64,000 bases of DNA, taken from positions 434,001 through 498,000 of the forward strand of contig KE546984.1 in the NCBI GenBank assembly GCA_000442125.1, read 5' to 3'. Made by a program: the position numbers and the translations under genes. The notes below the pieces were generated by a model. The model was given only the letters and a program-made list of their open reading frames with translations. It made no database searches and was not told the DNA's origin. Source of the stretch: Opeltia flavorubescens. Taxonomy: Eukaryota > Ascomycota > Lecanoromycetes > Teloschistales > Teloschistaceae. Position 1 is the stretch's first letter. Each line of letters opens with the position of its first letter. Shown one piece after another: positions 1 to 10,251 of the stretch.

Positions 1-1
1 G

Positions 2-400
2 TCGCAGTCAACCGATACAACGCTTATCAGTGGAGGTGCGATAGGTGGAACGGTGGCTGGGTCGATCCTCGTAGTTGCCGCTTTAATCGGTATCATATTC
101 TTCTTCTGGCGTCGTCATCGGATCAAGAAAGAGCAGGAAAGACAGGCGGCGAACATGACATCCCAGAGAACGCACTCGTACGTGTATGCTGACTATGCAA
201 AGCCGGATGCATCGACCCTTTCACCACCAATGTCACCGCCTATGCATTCCCGGCAACCATCTGAACAAGGCTTTGGATTTGCATCATCACCACCGTTGTC
301 TGACAACGATCGTCCGTGGTCCCCGGAAAGTGTGAATTCCCAGAAAGGGCCCGTGGAGCTGGCAGCTGGTCAAGAGGACAGATCGACAAGGAAATATTGA
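2..400 (+). CDS. C-terminal part of a single-pass membrane protein (5' cut by window edge)
   Basis: The open frame runs from the left edge to a stop at 398-400, so only the last 132 residues are visible. They start with a Ser/Thr-rich stretch, then a glycine-rich lead and a strong membrane helix (roughly residues 12-38, key run GSILVVAALIGIIFFFW), followed at once by a basic stop-transfer patch (RRHRIKKEQER). The rest is a Pro/Ser-rich cytoplasmic tail. This Ser/Thr stalk, GGxxGG membrane helix and Arg-rich patch is common at the end of fungal Kelch, WSC and Mid2-like surface proteins, and the Kelch protein at 45122-47236 ends the same way. The extracellular domain lies outside the window, so the family cannot be named. 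The topology is inferred from hydrophobicity. Confidence 0.7.
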   Translation, partial: SQSTDTTLISGGAIGGTVAGSILVVAALIGIIFFFWRRHRIKKEQERQAANMTSQRTHSYVYADYAKPDASTLSPPMSPPMHSRQPSEQGFGFASSPPLSDNDRPWSPESVNSQKGPVELAAGQEDRSTRKY

Positions 401-854
401 GACGGCGAGATTTTGTGGAAAGCATAGATGTAAGAATAAAACTGTTTAGTTCAGTCTACGAGAGACTGTTTCACGTACTGGTGCAATGTAATAAACCTAC
501 TGTGAAAATAATATGCTTTTGAAGTTTGAGAAGTATAGTATACGAAGAAGCAAGTACCTTACCTTAAATTAAGGTGCTGTCATGCTCTGACCTGCCCATG
601 TTCGGTGTCACAGAACAACGGTAGTGACTTGATGACGGTATGATACGGTGACCATTTAAATCTTTGTGGCAATTACGACAATGTCGTCACCCCGCACTCG
701 GTGCTGGTTGGAGGTAAAAAGTCTTGAGACATTTCCTTCGGTACTTGGGGAGGACTGAATTTCTCTAGTATTCAGATCAGGTTCGTCAACAAACCTCCGA
801 ACAAGCAATATCAGACCCACTCCTCGTTGTTGTACCACCAGATCCAGTGAGAAT
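401..854. other. Intergenic, no gene seen
   Basis: This 454-bp AT-rich stretch lies between two plus-strand genes. It should hold the 3' end of the left gene and the promoter of the next. Open frames here are short and show no recognisable protein. Confidence 0.6.
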
Positions 855-1589
855 ATGGACCCTACGGGCCCTTCGCAGCCAACCCTTGACACGGCATACG
901 ATCATCCTTCGAACCCGGCAAGTCAGTCAGAGTACGAGCAGAAAAACTCAAGTTCAACATCAGCATCCACACAACGGTCGGGTCCAACGATTGACCAACG
1001 CGAACAAGGTGATGCGCCAGTATCGTCAAGCCATGGAGAAGGGCCCACACCGAGTAGCTTAGGCTACGGTGTCAGAGACGATAGCCAGGATGCTGGAGAA
1101 AGTGTATGTTGAATCAATTCCCCGTGTTCTCGTCACTCTTGAAAATGAGCGTTCCTACAGCTCGACATGTCATTGCCTCTAGTTCGTTTTTGCAGTGCTG
1201 CGGCGGCACTGCCCAAAAACGTATGGTTCTTGCTGACCATGACGAGATCATAGATGGGTGAACCAGTTTCTAACGTCGAGGGCGAACAAATGCGCGCAGC
1301 CGGAGAAGGCGACATCTCCTCGGCGCAAGACAATAAACATGGTTTCGGTGAACAAGCTGATCTGGCGTCGGGTTTAGACAGGAAAAAAGAGGAGCAGCAG
1401 GAGCTTCTAGACGAGAGATACAGTGGAGGCTCAAGTGAAAAGGGTGGACCAGGAGGAGTAGATATTCAGTCGGCTATCGGAGGTGGTGGGAAGAGTGTTG
1501 TCGGTGCTGCTCAAGGTAGTGGTGGACGGGGTGATGGAGAGGGAGGAGAAGGCGGAGGACGAGGGCTGGAAGGTCATGGAGATGTATAG
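855..1589 (+). CDS. Small conserved fungal protein of unknown function, two exons
   Basis: Exons are 855-1103 and 1254-1589. The donor is a consensus GTATGT at 1104 and the acceptor is a TAG ending at 1253; the join is in phase and gives 194 aa. The N-terminal half is polar and Ser/Thr/Pro-rich. The second exon carries the part that looks conserved: EQMRAAGEGDI, then KHGFGEQADLASGLDRKKEEQ. I recall this kind of charged block (GEGD.....K.GFGE..DL...LDRKK) from small uncharacterised proteins of many Pezizomycotina. The C-terminus is glycine-rich. There is no signal peptide or membrane helix. The function is unknown. An ATG at 847 in another frame gives only a short product and was not used. Confidence 0.72.
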
Positions 1590-2244
1590 TGAAGCCATCA
1601 ACAGAAGCACAAGATTAGTCCCACAGTGCGACTCGAGAGAATTCAAGTGTTTTTCTACGGTGAGCTGTAAGGATTGAACACCGTTTGTCGATCATTTACC
1701 GTTCTAGATCTAGATGCTGCGGGTGGAGCCGATCTCGCTTCCAGACTTTAGACTTCGTGGAGACCAGGATGAGGGATCGCGACGTTCCTCCATCCTTCTG
1801 GTTCCTGGCTGGAATCAGGAACAATCGACCAATTATATTTCATCATTTCTCTGTACCTAGTCTATCTCTCTATACTCTCTCGCTTCCATCATTAGTCGGA
1901 GCCTGATAATATAATTTCTGGGCACGTCTTGGATATGTATGTATCTTCATGTACTCAAGATTCTCCTCCAAGCGTATTAGCCATTACCCAAACATGGAAA
2001 ATTTATGGAGTTGATGTGTTTTGGAAAAATTTCAGTAATGGATTGATATATGACGTCTTCTCTCAATGTAACTTACCAGCGGCCTTGCAGAATTCCCCCC
2101 TCGCAACTTCCTGTATCACCAGCTTTCTTTTCCATCTAGTCAGACTGCAGCAGCGTGAATGAAGTCTACCCAAGTTCCACATCATTCATCAGCATCCTTT
2201 TCGCTTTCTGCTTGTTCCAACCATCATCATTACACCCATAGGAG
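1590..2244. other. Intergenic, promoter region of the bZIP gene
   Basis: These 655 bp separate two plus-strand genes. The last 100 bp are rich in C and T with CATCAT runs, as is usual upstream of fungal start codons. No other structure or gene is visible. Confidence 0.5.
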
Positions 2245-3865
2245 ATGGCGGCAACATCACCTAGCGACTCGCGCTTTGGCGCTGGATACGGCACTCCAAA
2301 CTCCCCATATCCACAATCCATGCAGGCTCGCGACAACCCATCATTCCTTCGAGGCTTTGCGCCTTCGAAGACGACGAGAGGTGAGCTTCCGTTTCCAACC
2401 TGTCAGTCCGTTTATCAATCGCAGTAGATGGTGAAGCACCGAAGAGAAGAGGCCCGAAGCCTGACAGCAAGCCGGCGGCTACCAAGCGTCAGGAGATGAA
2501 CAGGCTTGCTCAGCGGTAAGTATCTTACTGCATGCAAGAGCGGCGCTGCAATGATTACTTTGTCAGCTATGTACATTGATACTGACGCCACTCTCAGTAC
2601 TCACCGAGAGCGAAAGGATCAATATGCCCACGAGCTTGAGCAGCGGGTCAAGCAAGCCAGAGACACATATTTTGAGATGGTCCGCGAACAGGAGCAACTC
2701 TTACACGAAAACCAAGAGATGGCTCAGTTGCTCCGCGCTCACGGAATTCCTTATCAGAGCAGCTACGTTCGAAAACCGTCCATGAGTCAACACAGTAGTT
2801 TCTATTCTGCTAGTCCTGTCGATAGCTTCTCGGGCACCCCCTTGAGCCGCACACAGACAGTGGATGGAAGTCCATTCCAAGCCTCAATGTCAATCCCAAG
2901 CCCGAATGGTGCCGGACGACAATCATCACACAGCCCTGGAAAATCCATGGGACCTCCGCATCCCAGCCCAACCAACGCACCAGGTGCCATCATGAACCAA
3001 AGTCCCTCCCATTCCATGGAGTACACGTCTCAAGCGCCCATCGGCATGGCCATAACCACCGATCACAAAGCCTCAACAGAAGACATCCCGCGTGCTCGGG
3101 AGCCTAAGATATTCACAGGCGGAATTTTTAGAAACCCAGATGTTGCGATTGAATTCCTGGCAGAGTGAGTCTCCCGCTCTTCATGATCGCAAAGAGCTGA
3201 GTAGGTGTCTGACTGTAATAATGTTAGGCTTGAAGCAGTATGTCACGAACACAAGAAAATGATGTGTGTTCGCGGAACAAATCCAAATCCTGACGAATTG
3301 TCGGGTCATGCTCTTATGATCACTTCCCTACCGGAAGATCATTATGATCGCAATCCAGCCGAACTTAACAACGACCATTACCACCAGATGCCTAATATTC
3401 CTTCCAAAGCTTTACTGAGGATGCTACATACAAGCTCTCCTCTGCTCGATTTTGGTCCCCTCGAAGTGGCCCCAGTCCAAGCTTTGGAAATAATTCAGCA
3501 GCATGAACGGGTTTTGGAAATAACTTTGGATGATTTCAAGGAGCTAAGGAAACGGCTCAATGTATACATGAACTGCTACGGGTGCGTCAGACCTCCTGTG
3601 TTAATGTCTACAGCCTCTTGTGCCTTTCTTTTTTACCTGAAGAAAGTGGACAAGCTGGACTTTCAGTCCTTTGAACGACTCTACTGACATATATCTCCAT
3701 AGCTTCGGTGCAGTCATACCGCAATACGCGCTTCGCGAAGAGCTAGAAAACGTCTTTGTCGAGAAAGACCGAGGGCGAGCTTATGCGCAAGCGCAAAGAC
3801 AAAGTCCAGCTCAACCAGGCATGAGCGGGTTTCATTTTGACTCTCTTCTCATGCCAAAAGGCTGA
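2245..3865 (+). CDS. bZIP transcription factor (Yap/Fcr3-like), five exons
   Basis: Exons are 2245-2380, 2428-2515, 2598-3164, 3228-3581 and 3703-3865; all junctions are GT..AG and in phase, giving 435 aa. Residues about 46-110 form the bZIP. A basic lead (KRRGPKPDSKP, then TKRQEMNRLAQRTHRERK) contains the NxxAQ core typical of fungal Yap-type factors, and a leucine/valine heptad region follows (ELEQRVKQARDTYFEMVREQEQLL). Two of the introns interrupt the DNA-binding segment itself. The middle is Ser/Pro-rich and disordered. The C-terminal quarter (LEAVCHEHKKMMCV to ELRKRLNVYMNCYG) is helical and conserved-looking; its role is unknown. It should act in the nucleus as a dimer. The exact subfamily is uncertain; fungal proteins with this KRRGPKP-type basic region are often labelled Fcr3-like. 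Confidence 0.9.
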
Positions 3866-5494
3866 AGAACAGCATAACTCTCACAAATCGGTTATCCATG
3901 CTCCACGACCCACGATCCAACCGAATTCATCGCAATTTTCCAGCCGTATTGGATGACGGACTGGACCGTCGTTCCTCCAATCTTTGTTGACCAATCCAGT
4001 CTACGGACGCTGTATATGAGTTTCCTATGTCTCCATGATACGATACCATAGCAACAAAATAATTACCCAACCTCTCCACACGGACGATGACAAGCCCCGC
4101 GGCAACTTACGTATGTCCACCTAGCTCAGCTCCAAATTCTACGAGCGTGCATTCGAAGGTGATACTGCCAAAACGCTCCCTTTTTTATTAATGGTTGAAG
4201 ACCGATGAAATTACCAGAAAGAAGAGGAGGAAATAAATCTATTACTTATTCAATCTATAATCTATTTCCCGTGTCAACATATCCCCCTAGAGATTCCCTT
4301 GCCATCTCTGCTTGATCTGTATATATCTACGGTGATGAGACCGATATGTTGGCCTCCAGATACTACCTCTTACACATTACCAAATACGTATATATCTCAT
4401 CCGTCATTACCAGCTCTGTGTCCGAAAAAGAGATTTCTCTGCCGTCATCCATCTTGACTAATCACATCTTTCATCTACGTATTCCCACTTAAGAAAAACT
4501 TTTCTTCTCAGTCTCCTGCTTCTGTAAAGTGAGAAAGGACTATATCTTCACCCCATCAACTGAGCTTATATTACCGCTCATAGTTCTTTTTTGTTTTTAT
4601 TTTATTATTTTTGTATCTCGCGTTTACCTTTACTTTGCTTTTTTCCCATCATAGCTTGCCGGGCACAATACCACTTTTCTCCATCTCCACTTGCTACGAA
4701 TCCCTTCGCAGATATTTTCGTCGTAAAAGCCAAGTTTCGCCGTCAAAAACTTTTCGACATTTTGAAGATACAAGGACAAGAGAGAGAAAATTTTTCCATG
4801 TGTCAGATGAAAAAAGCTTCTTTAAAAGATCGCTAATTCGCATATGTAACGCCCTCGCAAACAAAGTGCTCTTAATGGCCCTGTTCCACTTGACTGGCTC
4901 GGCACACAAATACCAAAGAGGTGAAATCCTACAATCACCAACAATTATCACTTATCCTTGCCCAGACTACTCCACCCACAACATGACAAAAAGGCTTCCT
5001 CATTCAATTATGAGGTAGTATGAGTTGAGTGATCTGACCGAGAAAATATATCGCCCGATTTTGGTACGACGGTGACCATATCTACAACGCTATGGACGAT
5101 GCCGCAGAGATAGGTCTACGGCAATCATCGCAGGAATATAGTTCCTGATGTAGCGGGCGGAGCGAGAATATGAATCTGGGAAGAGATAGAGAGAAGATAT
5201 TACAGGAGTGGACGATGATGAAAGCGTAAATGTAGTGGTTACCGAATATCAAGAAAGATTCGGTGTATTAAAGCGATTCAAAAATTTAGTAGCAGATCCG
5301 GTCCCGTCTGTTGCTCTGCTATCTGACACCAATAAAGAAAGCTCTTGCTCGCTATTTACAACGGCATGATATAAGAATTCATATATAGTTTTTAATCCTG
5401 TCATTCATCAACCAGTAAGCTCATTTCACCATTTCTTCTCCAAGCTCAGACACGCAATTCCCCCCCATCTCCCAAACCTCCTCCACACTCCATC
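3866..5494. other. Convergent 3' intergenic region, no gene seen
   Basis: This 1.6-kb AT-rich stretch lies between the ends of the bZIP gene and the minus-strand lyase gene. It must include both 3' UTRs. Open frames of up to about 135 codons exist near 4600-5000, but they have T/A-rich composition, no recognisable motifs and no clear splice partners. Confidence 0.55.
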
Positions 5495-7494
5495 CTACAA
5501 CTTACTCCCCCTCCCTCCCTTCCCCTTCTCCCTCTCATTCTCCTCATTACCTCCACCTCCCCCTCCCCCTCCCTTCTTCCCACCACTAGCCTGCCATCCA
5601 AACTCCAATTTCCCCCCTCCCTTACCAACATGAACATTCACAACACATACCCTCCCGCACTCCCATCCTTTCCTCGTCGCATCCTCCACCTCCTTGATCG
5701 TACTTGCAGAAATACCGAGTCCTCCAACCATGGTAGCTAGATCTTCGTATCTAGTGCCGTAGGAGAGGGATGTAGATCTTAGTTGCTTATTCTCCTGCCC
5801 TACCTCCCCATTCGAGTTTGAGGGTGAAGGAGATGGAGAAAGCGTCTCTTGTCTCAATTGCTCCCACTCGTGCTTAGAATCCGCATCCCCGAAATACACA
5901 CCTCCGTTATTGATAACGAAGATGAGGATATCCATGCCATATCGAGCCATCGTCTCGACTTCCATGGCCGAGAACCCGAATGCGCTGTCGCCCTCAAGAC
6001 ATACAATTTTCTTATTCCCTTTCCCATTCTTATTCTTATTATTCTTATTCTTCACGCCTCCCTCACCACCACCATCAACTGCCCCCACCCCCACAGCTGC
6101 CTCCCCATCCAAAGATCCCAGCCCATTATAAGCCACATACGCTGCAATCGCATACCCCATGCCCACGCCCATAGTAGCGTACGTCCCAGCATCAAGGCGC
6201 AACCTCGGATAAGAAACAGGGAAAATAGAGCGGGAGATATCCATCGTATTCGCCCCCTCAGATACATATACAATATCCCCCTCCTCCGGCGGCGAAAGCG
6301 CACGCAGCGTACGCTCAATAGCCGAAAGCGCAGAGGAATGCGTCATCGGTACCGAGGGATCTGCAGCTTTCTTCGCAGCGTTGGCGAGATTCCGTTCTTT
6401 GGCTGCGAGGAGGTGGGATGTATACGCTGAGGAAGCCGGATCATAGTGCCAAGTCGAAAGGTGAGATTGTAATTGCGGGACTACCGTTGCCAGATCGCCT
6501 TGGATAGCGAGAGCGGGGTCCGCGGCATTGGAACCGAGGGTATTGGGGTCGATGTCTATTTGTATGAATTTTGCAGCTGGGTTCCATTTCGGTGGGGCGC
6601 CGAAGTGGAGGATCCAGTTCAGGCGGGCACCGACGAGGAGGACGACGTCGGCTTCTTTGAGGGCGGTGCTGCGGGCGCTGGCGGCGTTTAAGGGGTGGGA
6701 GTCGGGGAGGACGCCTTTTCCCATGGGCGTGGGAAGGAAGGGGATTTGGGTGCGGGAGATGAGGGTTGTGATGGAGTCTGAGGCACGGGCGTATGCGGCA
6801 CCTTTACCAATGACGATGAGGGGAGAGCGGGCGGTTTTCAGGAGTTGGGCGGCTTTGAAGAGGGTGAGTTCGTCGGCGGAGGGTTTTGGTGGCGAGGGGA
6901 GTGGAGTGGTCAGGTGGATATCAGCTGAGGAGGAGAGAGTGCCCTGGATGATGTCTGCAGGAAGATCAATAAAGGAGGGGCCAGGCCGGCCGTACCAGGC
7001 GGTGCGGTAGGCATTTTCAATGGCTTCTGGTATTGCATCGAGTGATGAAGGACGGAGAGCGAGTTTCGTGTGGGGAGTGAGGAAAGATATGGCGTCAAGC
7101 TCTTGGAAGGCGCCTCTGCTGATGAGATGTGTTTCTGAAGAGCCTGCGAGAAGCAGGAAGGGAAAGACATTGACACTTGAATTACCAATCTACATCCAGT
7201 CAGTACAGCTCTGGTAAGCATTGGAAGAGCTCATAGACTTACCCCAGGCACCGCATGTAGAACCCCTGGACCACCCACTACTAGACATACGCCCGGCTTT
7301 CCTGTCAAATATCCATAGACGCTGGCTGCGTATCCAGCAGCTTGTTCATTCCTGAAGCCAATGAATTTGATCCCAATTTTGATCGCTTCTTCCGCGATGT
7401 CCACGACTGGTATACCAACAATGCCGAAGATGACGGTGACTCCGAGGCCCCGAAGGCTGCGCGCAATTATTTGTGCACCCGTCAATGGCGCCAT
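5495..7494 (-). CDS. 2-hydroxyacyl-CoA lyase (TPP-dependent, peroxisomal)
   Basis: Exons on the minus strand are 7494-7243 and 7189-5495 (intron donor GTAAGT, acceptor TAG), giving 648 aa. The family cleaves 2-hydroxyacyl-CoAs to a fatty aldehyde and formyl-CoA in fatty-acid alpha-oxidation, using thiamine diphosphate. The N-terminal TPP domain starts at once ([15 protein letters not shown]) and has the catalytic Glu in [13 protein letters not shown] and the VGGPGVLHA motif. The central domain follows, then the TPP/Mg-binding motif [23 protein letters not shown] near residue 485. The protein ends in SKL, a peroxisomal PTS1. Two unusual low-complexity insertions are present: an Asn/Lys-rich run just before the GDS motif (about 6000-6075) and a Gly-rich tail before SKL. 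The upstream frame to 7596 has no ATG, so 7494 is the start. Oxalyl-CoA decarboxylase is a close relative, but alpha-oxidation is the likelier role. Confidence 0.92.
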
Positions 7495-7945
7495 GACCAA
7501 TGCTTGGGAGGTGAAGATTGGCCATGATGAATGGGGTGCAAGTGGAGAAGCCGTTAACGGCGAAGAGATGCCGGCGCTTTCATCCGGGAGTGCCAAGCTT
7601 TTTGATGCTGGAAGTCAAACCGTTCACATACGATTTTCAAATCATCCATAGATTCTCCAGTTTGAATTAGCTTCAACCTCAAAGTTTTGAAATGCAACGA
7701 AACCGAATTTGGGCTGCAGAAATGGGTTATTTGTGGCTGGGTATCGACGCATTTCAACTTCTATGTACGATTTTGGCACCCGGGGCTTCGAACGTGTCGA
7801 ACGTCAAGCTGCTTGAAAAGGGCATAGCATTGCTATGATCTCTAGCTATAAATACACATTTTACTGCTCAAAGCTCCTTCAAACCCTCTTTCACGTGTCA
7901 TCGGTATGTGAGGCAGGACCTTCAAGTACCCCAAGCCCCTGTAGT
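7495..7945. other. Intergenic, promoter region of the lyase gene
   Basis: This is 451 bp between two minus-strand genes. Near 7840-7870 it is AT-rich. No gene or repeat is visible. Confidence 0.5.
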
Positions 7946-8965
7946 TCATAGCGAAATTACCACCTTCTCCGCAGACACGCCTCCAGCCAGTGCATCAAAT
8001 CCTGCTTGTACATGCTCTAGGCCCTTTCCAACAACGTGTGGATCTGGAGCCGCCACATATTTTTCACTCGCAAGGGCTTGCGGAAGAAAGTCCACAAATA
8101 TGGCCTTACCGACATTGGTATCTTTTATGGCGGCAGCTTGGACAAATATCGCTTGGACGCCGCTGGGAGTAGCTTGGAGTAAAGGTCGGACGGTGGAAAC
8201 GAGGAGGCCATTGCGGGCTTTGCTGCTGACTTCGAGGCAGGCTTCGATGGCGCCATTGGCGCTCACTGCATCGAAGATACCAACCGTTACCTTCGCATCA
8301 AGCGTAGCAACGACATCATCGATCACGTTGGCTTTGTTATAGTCGAACACTTGGCTGGCGCCGAGCTTCTTCACGTACTCGAAATTCTTTGCTGATGCCG
8401 TAGTAATGACTTCGTATCCTGACGCAATAGCTAATTGAATTGCATTACTCCCGACGCAAGATGCACCTCCCCAGATCAATAGAGTCTTGCTCGTGGGCTG
8501 AGGGCTAAGAGACGGGTATTGAAGATGTAAGGAATGATCCTGATATAGCCCGGCTGCCGCAGTCGCGAGGCATAATGGTATGACAGAGGCGCGGTCGAAG
8601 GATAAGTCGTCAGGGATAGACGATGTGAAAACAGGCTGCAGGATGGAATAAAGCTGGAACCCGGCCTCACTATTTTTCTGGCTGGCGTGCCAATTGGCAA
8701 GACCCAGAACACGATCGCCTTTTTTGAAGCTGGTAACAGATTTGCCTACCTCAACAACCTCGCCGGCGACGTCGCTGCCTAGGATGATCGGATATTGCAA
8801 AGGAAAGATAGCCAGCTCTTGTAACTTGCAATCCACAGGGTTAACCGCAACTGCCGCGTTCTTGACTAGGATTTCATTTTCACCCGGCGAAGTGTAGGGT
8901 GCAGTCTTGACCTCCAGAGGCCTGACTTTCTCACCAGCGAGCCAAGCAGCGGAATTGGAAGTCAT
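7946..8965 (-). CDS. Medium-chain dehydrogenase/reductase, zinc-independent enoyl-reductase type
   Basis: This is a single-exon gene of 339 aa. The N-terminal GroES-like fold shows AVAVNPVDCKLQE and the signature LGSDVAGEVVEVGKSVTSFKKGDRV. The Rossmann domain has WGGASCVGSNAIQLAIASGYEVITTAS for NAD(P)H binding, followed by KKLGASQVFDY. The zinc-ligand cysteine pattern of alcohol dehydrogenases is missing, which fits the quinone-oxidoreductase/trans-enoyl-reductase branch, including ToxD-like and polyketide partner reductases. It is also the usual form of stand-alone fungal reductases. No polyketide synthase lies in the window, so a secondary-metabolism role is not supported by context. The frame extends to 9007 but only through a TTG; the first ATG is at 8965 and gives a family-like start (MTSNSAAWLAGEKVRPLEV). 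The substrate is unknown. Confidence 0.88.
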   Translation of the reverse strand: MTSNSAAWLAGEKVRPLEVKTAPYTSPGENEILVKNAAVAVNPVDCKLQELAIFPLQYPIILGSDVAGEVVEVGKSVTSFKKGDRVLGLANWHASQKNSEAGFQLYSILQPVFTSSIPDDLSFDRASVIPLCLATAAAGLYQDHSLHLQYPSLSPQPTSKTLLIWGGASCVGSNAIQLAIASGYEVITTASAKNFEYVKKLGASQVFDYNKANVIDDVVATLDAKVTVGIFDAVSANGAIEACLEVSSKARNGLLVSTVRPLLQATPSGVQAIFVQAAAIKDTNVGKAIFVDFLPQALASEKYVAAPDPHVVGKGLEHVQAGFDALAGGVSAEKVVISL

Positions 8966-9480
8966 GTTATCGATGGATGAAGGTGGAGTAACTAAGCAGG
9001 GTGTCAATGGAGTTGAAGATAGAGGGTTGAACAGAGTGCAGAGCCATCCAATGTCAATATATGAGCATGGCTAGACTTTGACGACGGAAAATGAGTATCG
9101 CAACCCTTATGTCCGACCGGGGCCGGTGAGTTGCCGATTGGTAAACGGTGATTGGTAGAGCCGACGTCATCGTCGGATTGATTTCGTCCGAGCGCCCAGT
9201 GGGGATGATCCTTAGAAATGCGATGACAATCCTCAGATCGATGAGATGCTGTACTATCTTCATTTAGTAAAAATGTAAAATTAATGGTGGTGTATCTGGT
9301 AGGTTACCTTGACCACTCTTGTATCTTGAAGAAGGCTTCAGACAGTGATCTGCGGCAAGCTAAGCAGCTCCACTCGCATCACTAATTGCCATTGATGCGA
9401 GTCTAAGACAGTGATAGATTCGCTGATGTTGAATAGTATTGCTCGTCTAAAGTGTAGGATCATTAGAGTCTGTGATAATT
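8966..9480. other. Intergenic, no gene seen
   Basis: These 515 bp upstream of the reductase gene should hold its promoter and the 3' end of the next minus-strand gene. No further structure was seen. Confidence 0.5.
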
Positions 9481-10251
9481 TCAATGGCCATTGCGGCTGT
9501 CGTCTCTCGAAAGGTTGGCTCTTGTAGTATTGGGTTCAAGATGATCTTTCCACGGATTGTACGGGGCGGCAATGATGTGCTCTTCTCCGACTTGTGAATT
9601 ATCGGCATCGTTGTGATCAGCGGCCGGTCGCCGTCGCTGTTCTTCGTGTAATCTGTCGAGCGGCTCTCCTAAGATATGATACTTTGCCCAGTTGATTGGA
9701 GGACACCTTACGACACTTTGTGGACCAGGAATGTCTCCAAACTTCTTCTCATCCGGTACATTGACATTTGTAGCACCCATACCTAGATCCTCATCATGAT
9801 GGGCGCCTGGGGCTTGCGTGGGCGCGGGTGAGAAGCCAGGTTCGGAGCCCAGCACCCCGCTCGATCGTGTCCTAATTTTCCCAGCTACCGCAGCTTTGGA
9901 GAAGGCCTCTGGGTCGGCTGCCGCAACGGTTTTTTGGTGCTCAAGTGTTTTTAGATCTCGAAGCGCCTGCTGACGCTGAATTTGAAGAATGGACAGCGTA
10001 GATCGCAAGGCAATCGCGTCTGGATTGTCACTCTCGGAGAAAGGCTCGAGAGGAGGCATTGGCGGAACTTGGGCTGGTGGATCACCATGGTGATAGCCTT
10101 GAGTTTCATTGGAAGGAAGGGAATTCGACATGACGGGCGTTATCGGCGAGAAAGGAGGACTCGTCGGAGACTCAGAGCCATCGTGTGCTACCGTATGGTC
10201 AACACTATTGCCTGTTGCGGGGCTCCCCGTAGGTATTGTCAATGCAGGCAT
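9481..10251 (-). CDS. Conserved fungal protein of unknown function (256 aa)
   Basis: Single exon with an ATG at 10251. The first 75 residues are Pro/Ser/Thr-rich and probably disordered. A predicted helix follows (DAIALRSTLSILQIQRQQALRDLKTLEHQKTVAAADPEAF, about residues 78-117). A second block, FGDIPGPQSVVRCPPINWAKYHILGEPLDRLHEEQRRRP (about 172-210), looks like the strongly conserved core. Then come AAPYNPWKDHL and an acidic/polar tail. No signal peptide, membrane segment or catalytic motif is seen. I believe proteins with this helix plus PPINWAKYHI-type core occur across filamentous ascomycetes, always unnamed; no function can be inferred. A role as an adaptor is possible but not shown. Confidence 0.78.
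   Translation of the reverse strand: MPALTIPTGSPATGNSVDHTVAHDGSESPTSPPFSPITPVMSNSLPSNETQGYHHGDPPAQVPPMPPLEPFSESDNPDAIALRSTLSILQIQRQQALRDLKTLEHQKTVAAADPEAFSKAAVAGKIRTRSSGVLGSEPGFSPAPTQAPGAHHDEDLGMGATNVNVPDEKKFGDIPGPQSVVRCPPINWAKYHILGEPLDRLHEEQRRRPAADHNDADNSQVGEEHIIAAPYNPWKDHLEPNTTRANLSRDDSRNGH

Noticed and set aside
4591-5018. Plus-strand ORFs of 81 and 135 codons in the 3' region of the bZIP gene
   Set aside because: They are T/A-biased, overlapping in different frames, and lack motifs or plausible exons.
7946-10251. Possible secondary-metabolite cluster around the enoyl-reductase-type gene
   Set aside because: No polyketide synthase, peptide synthetase, terpene cyclase, P450 or pathway regulator lies next to it; neighbours are unrelated.
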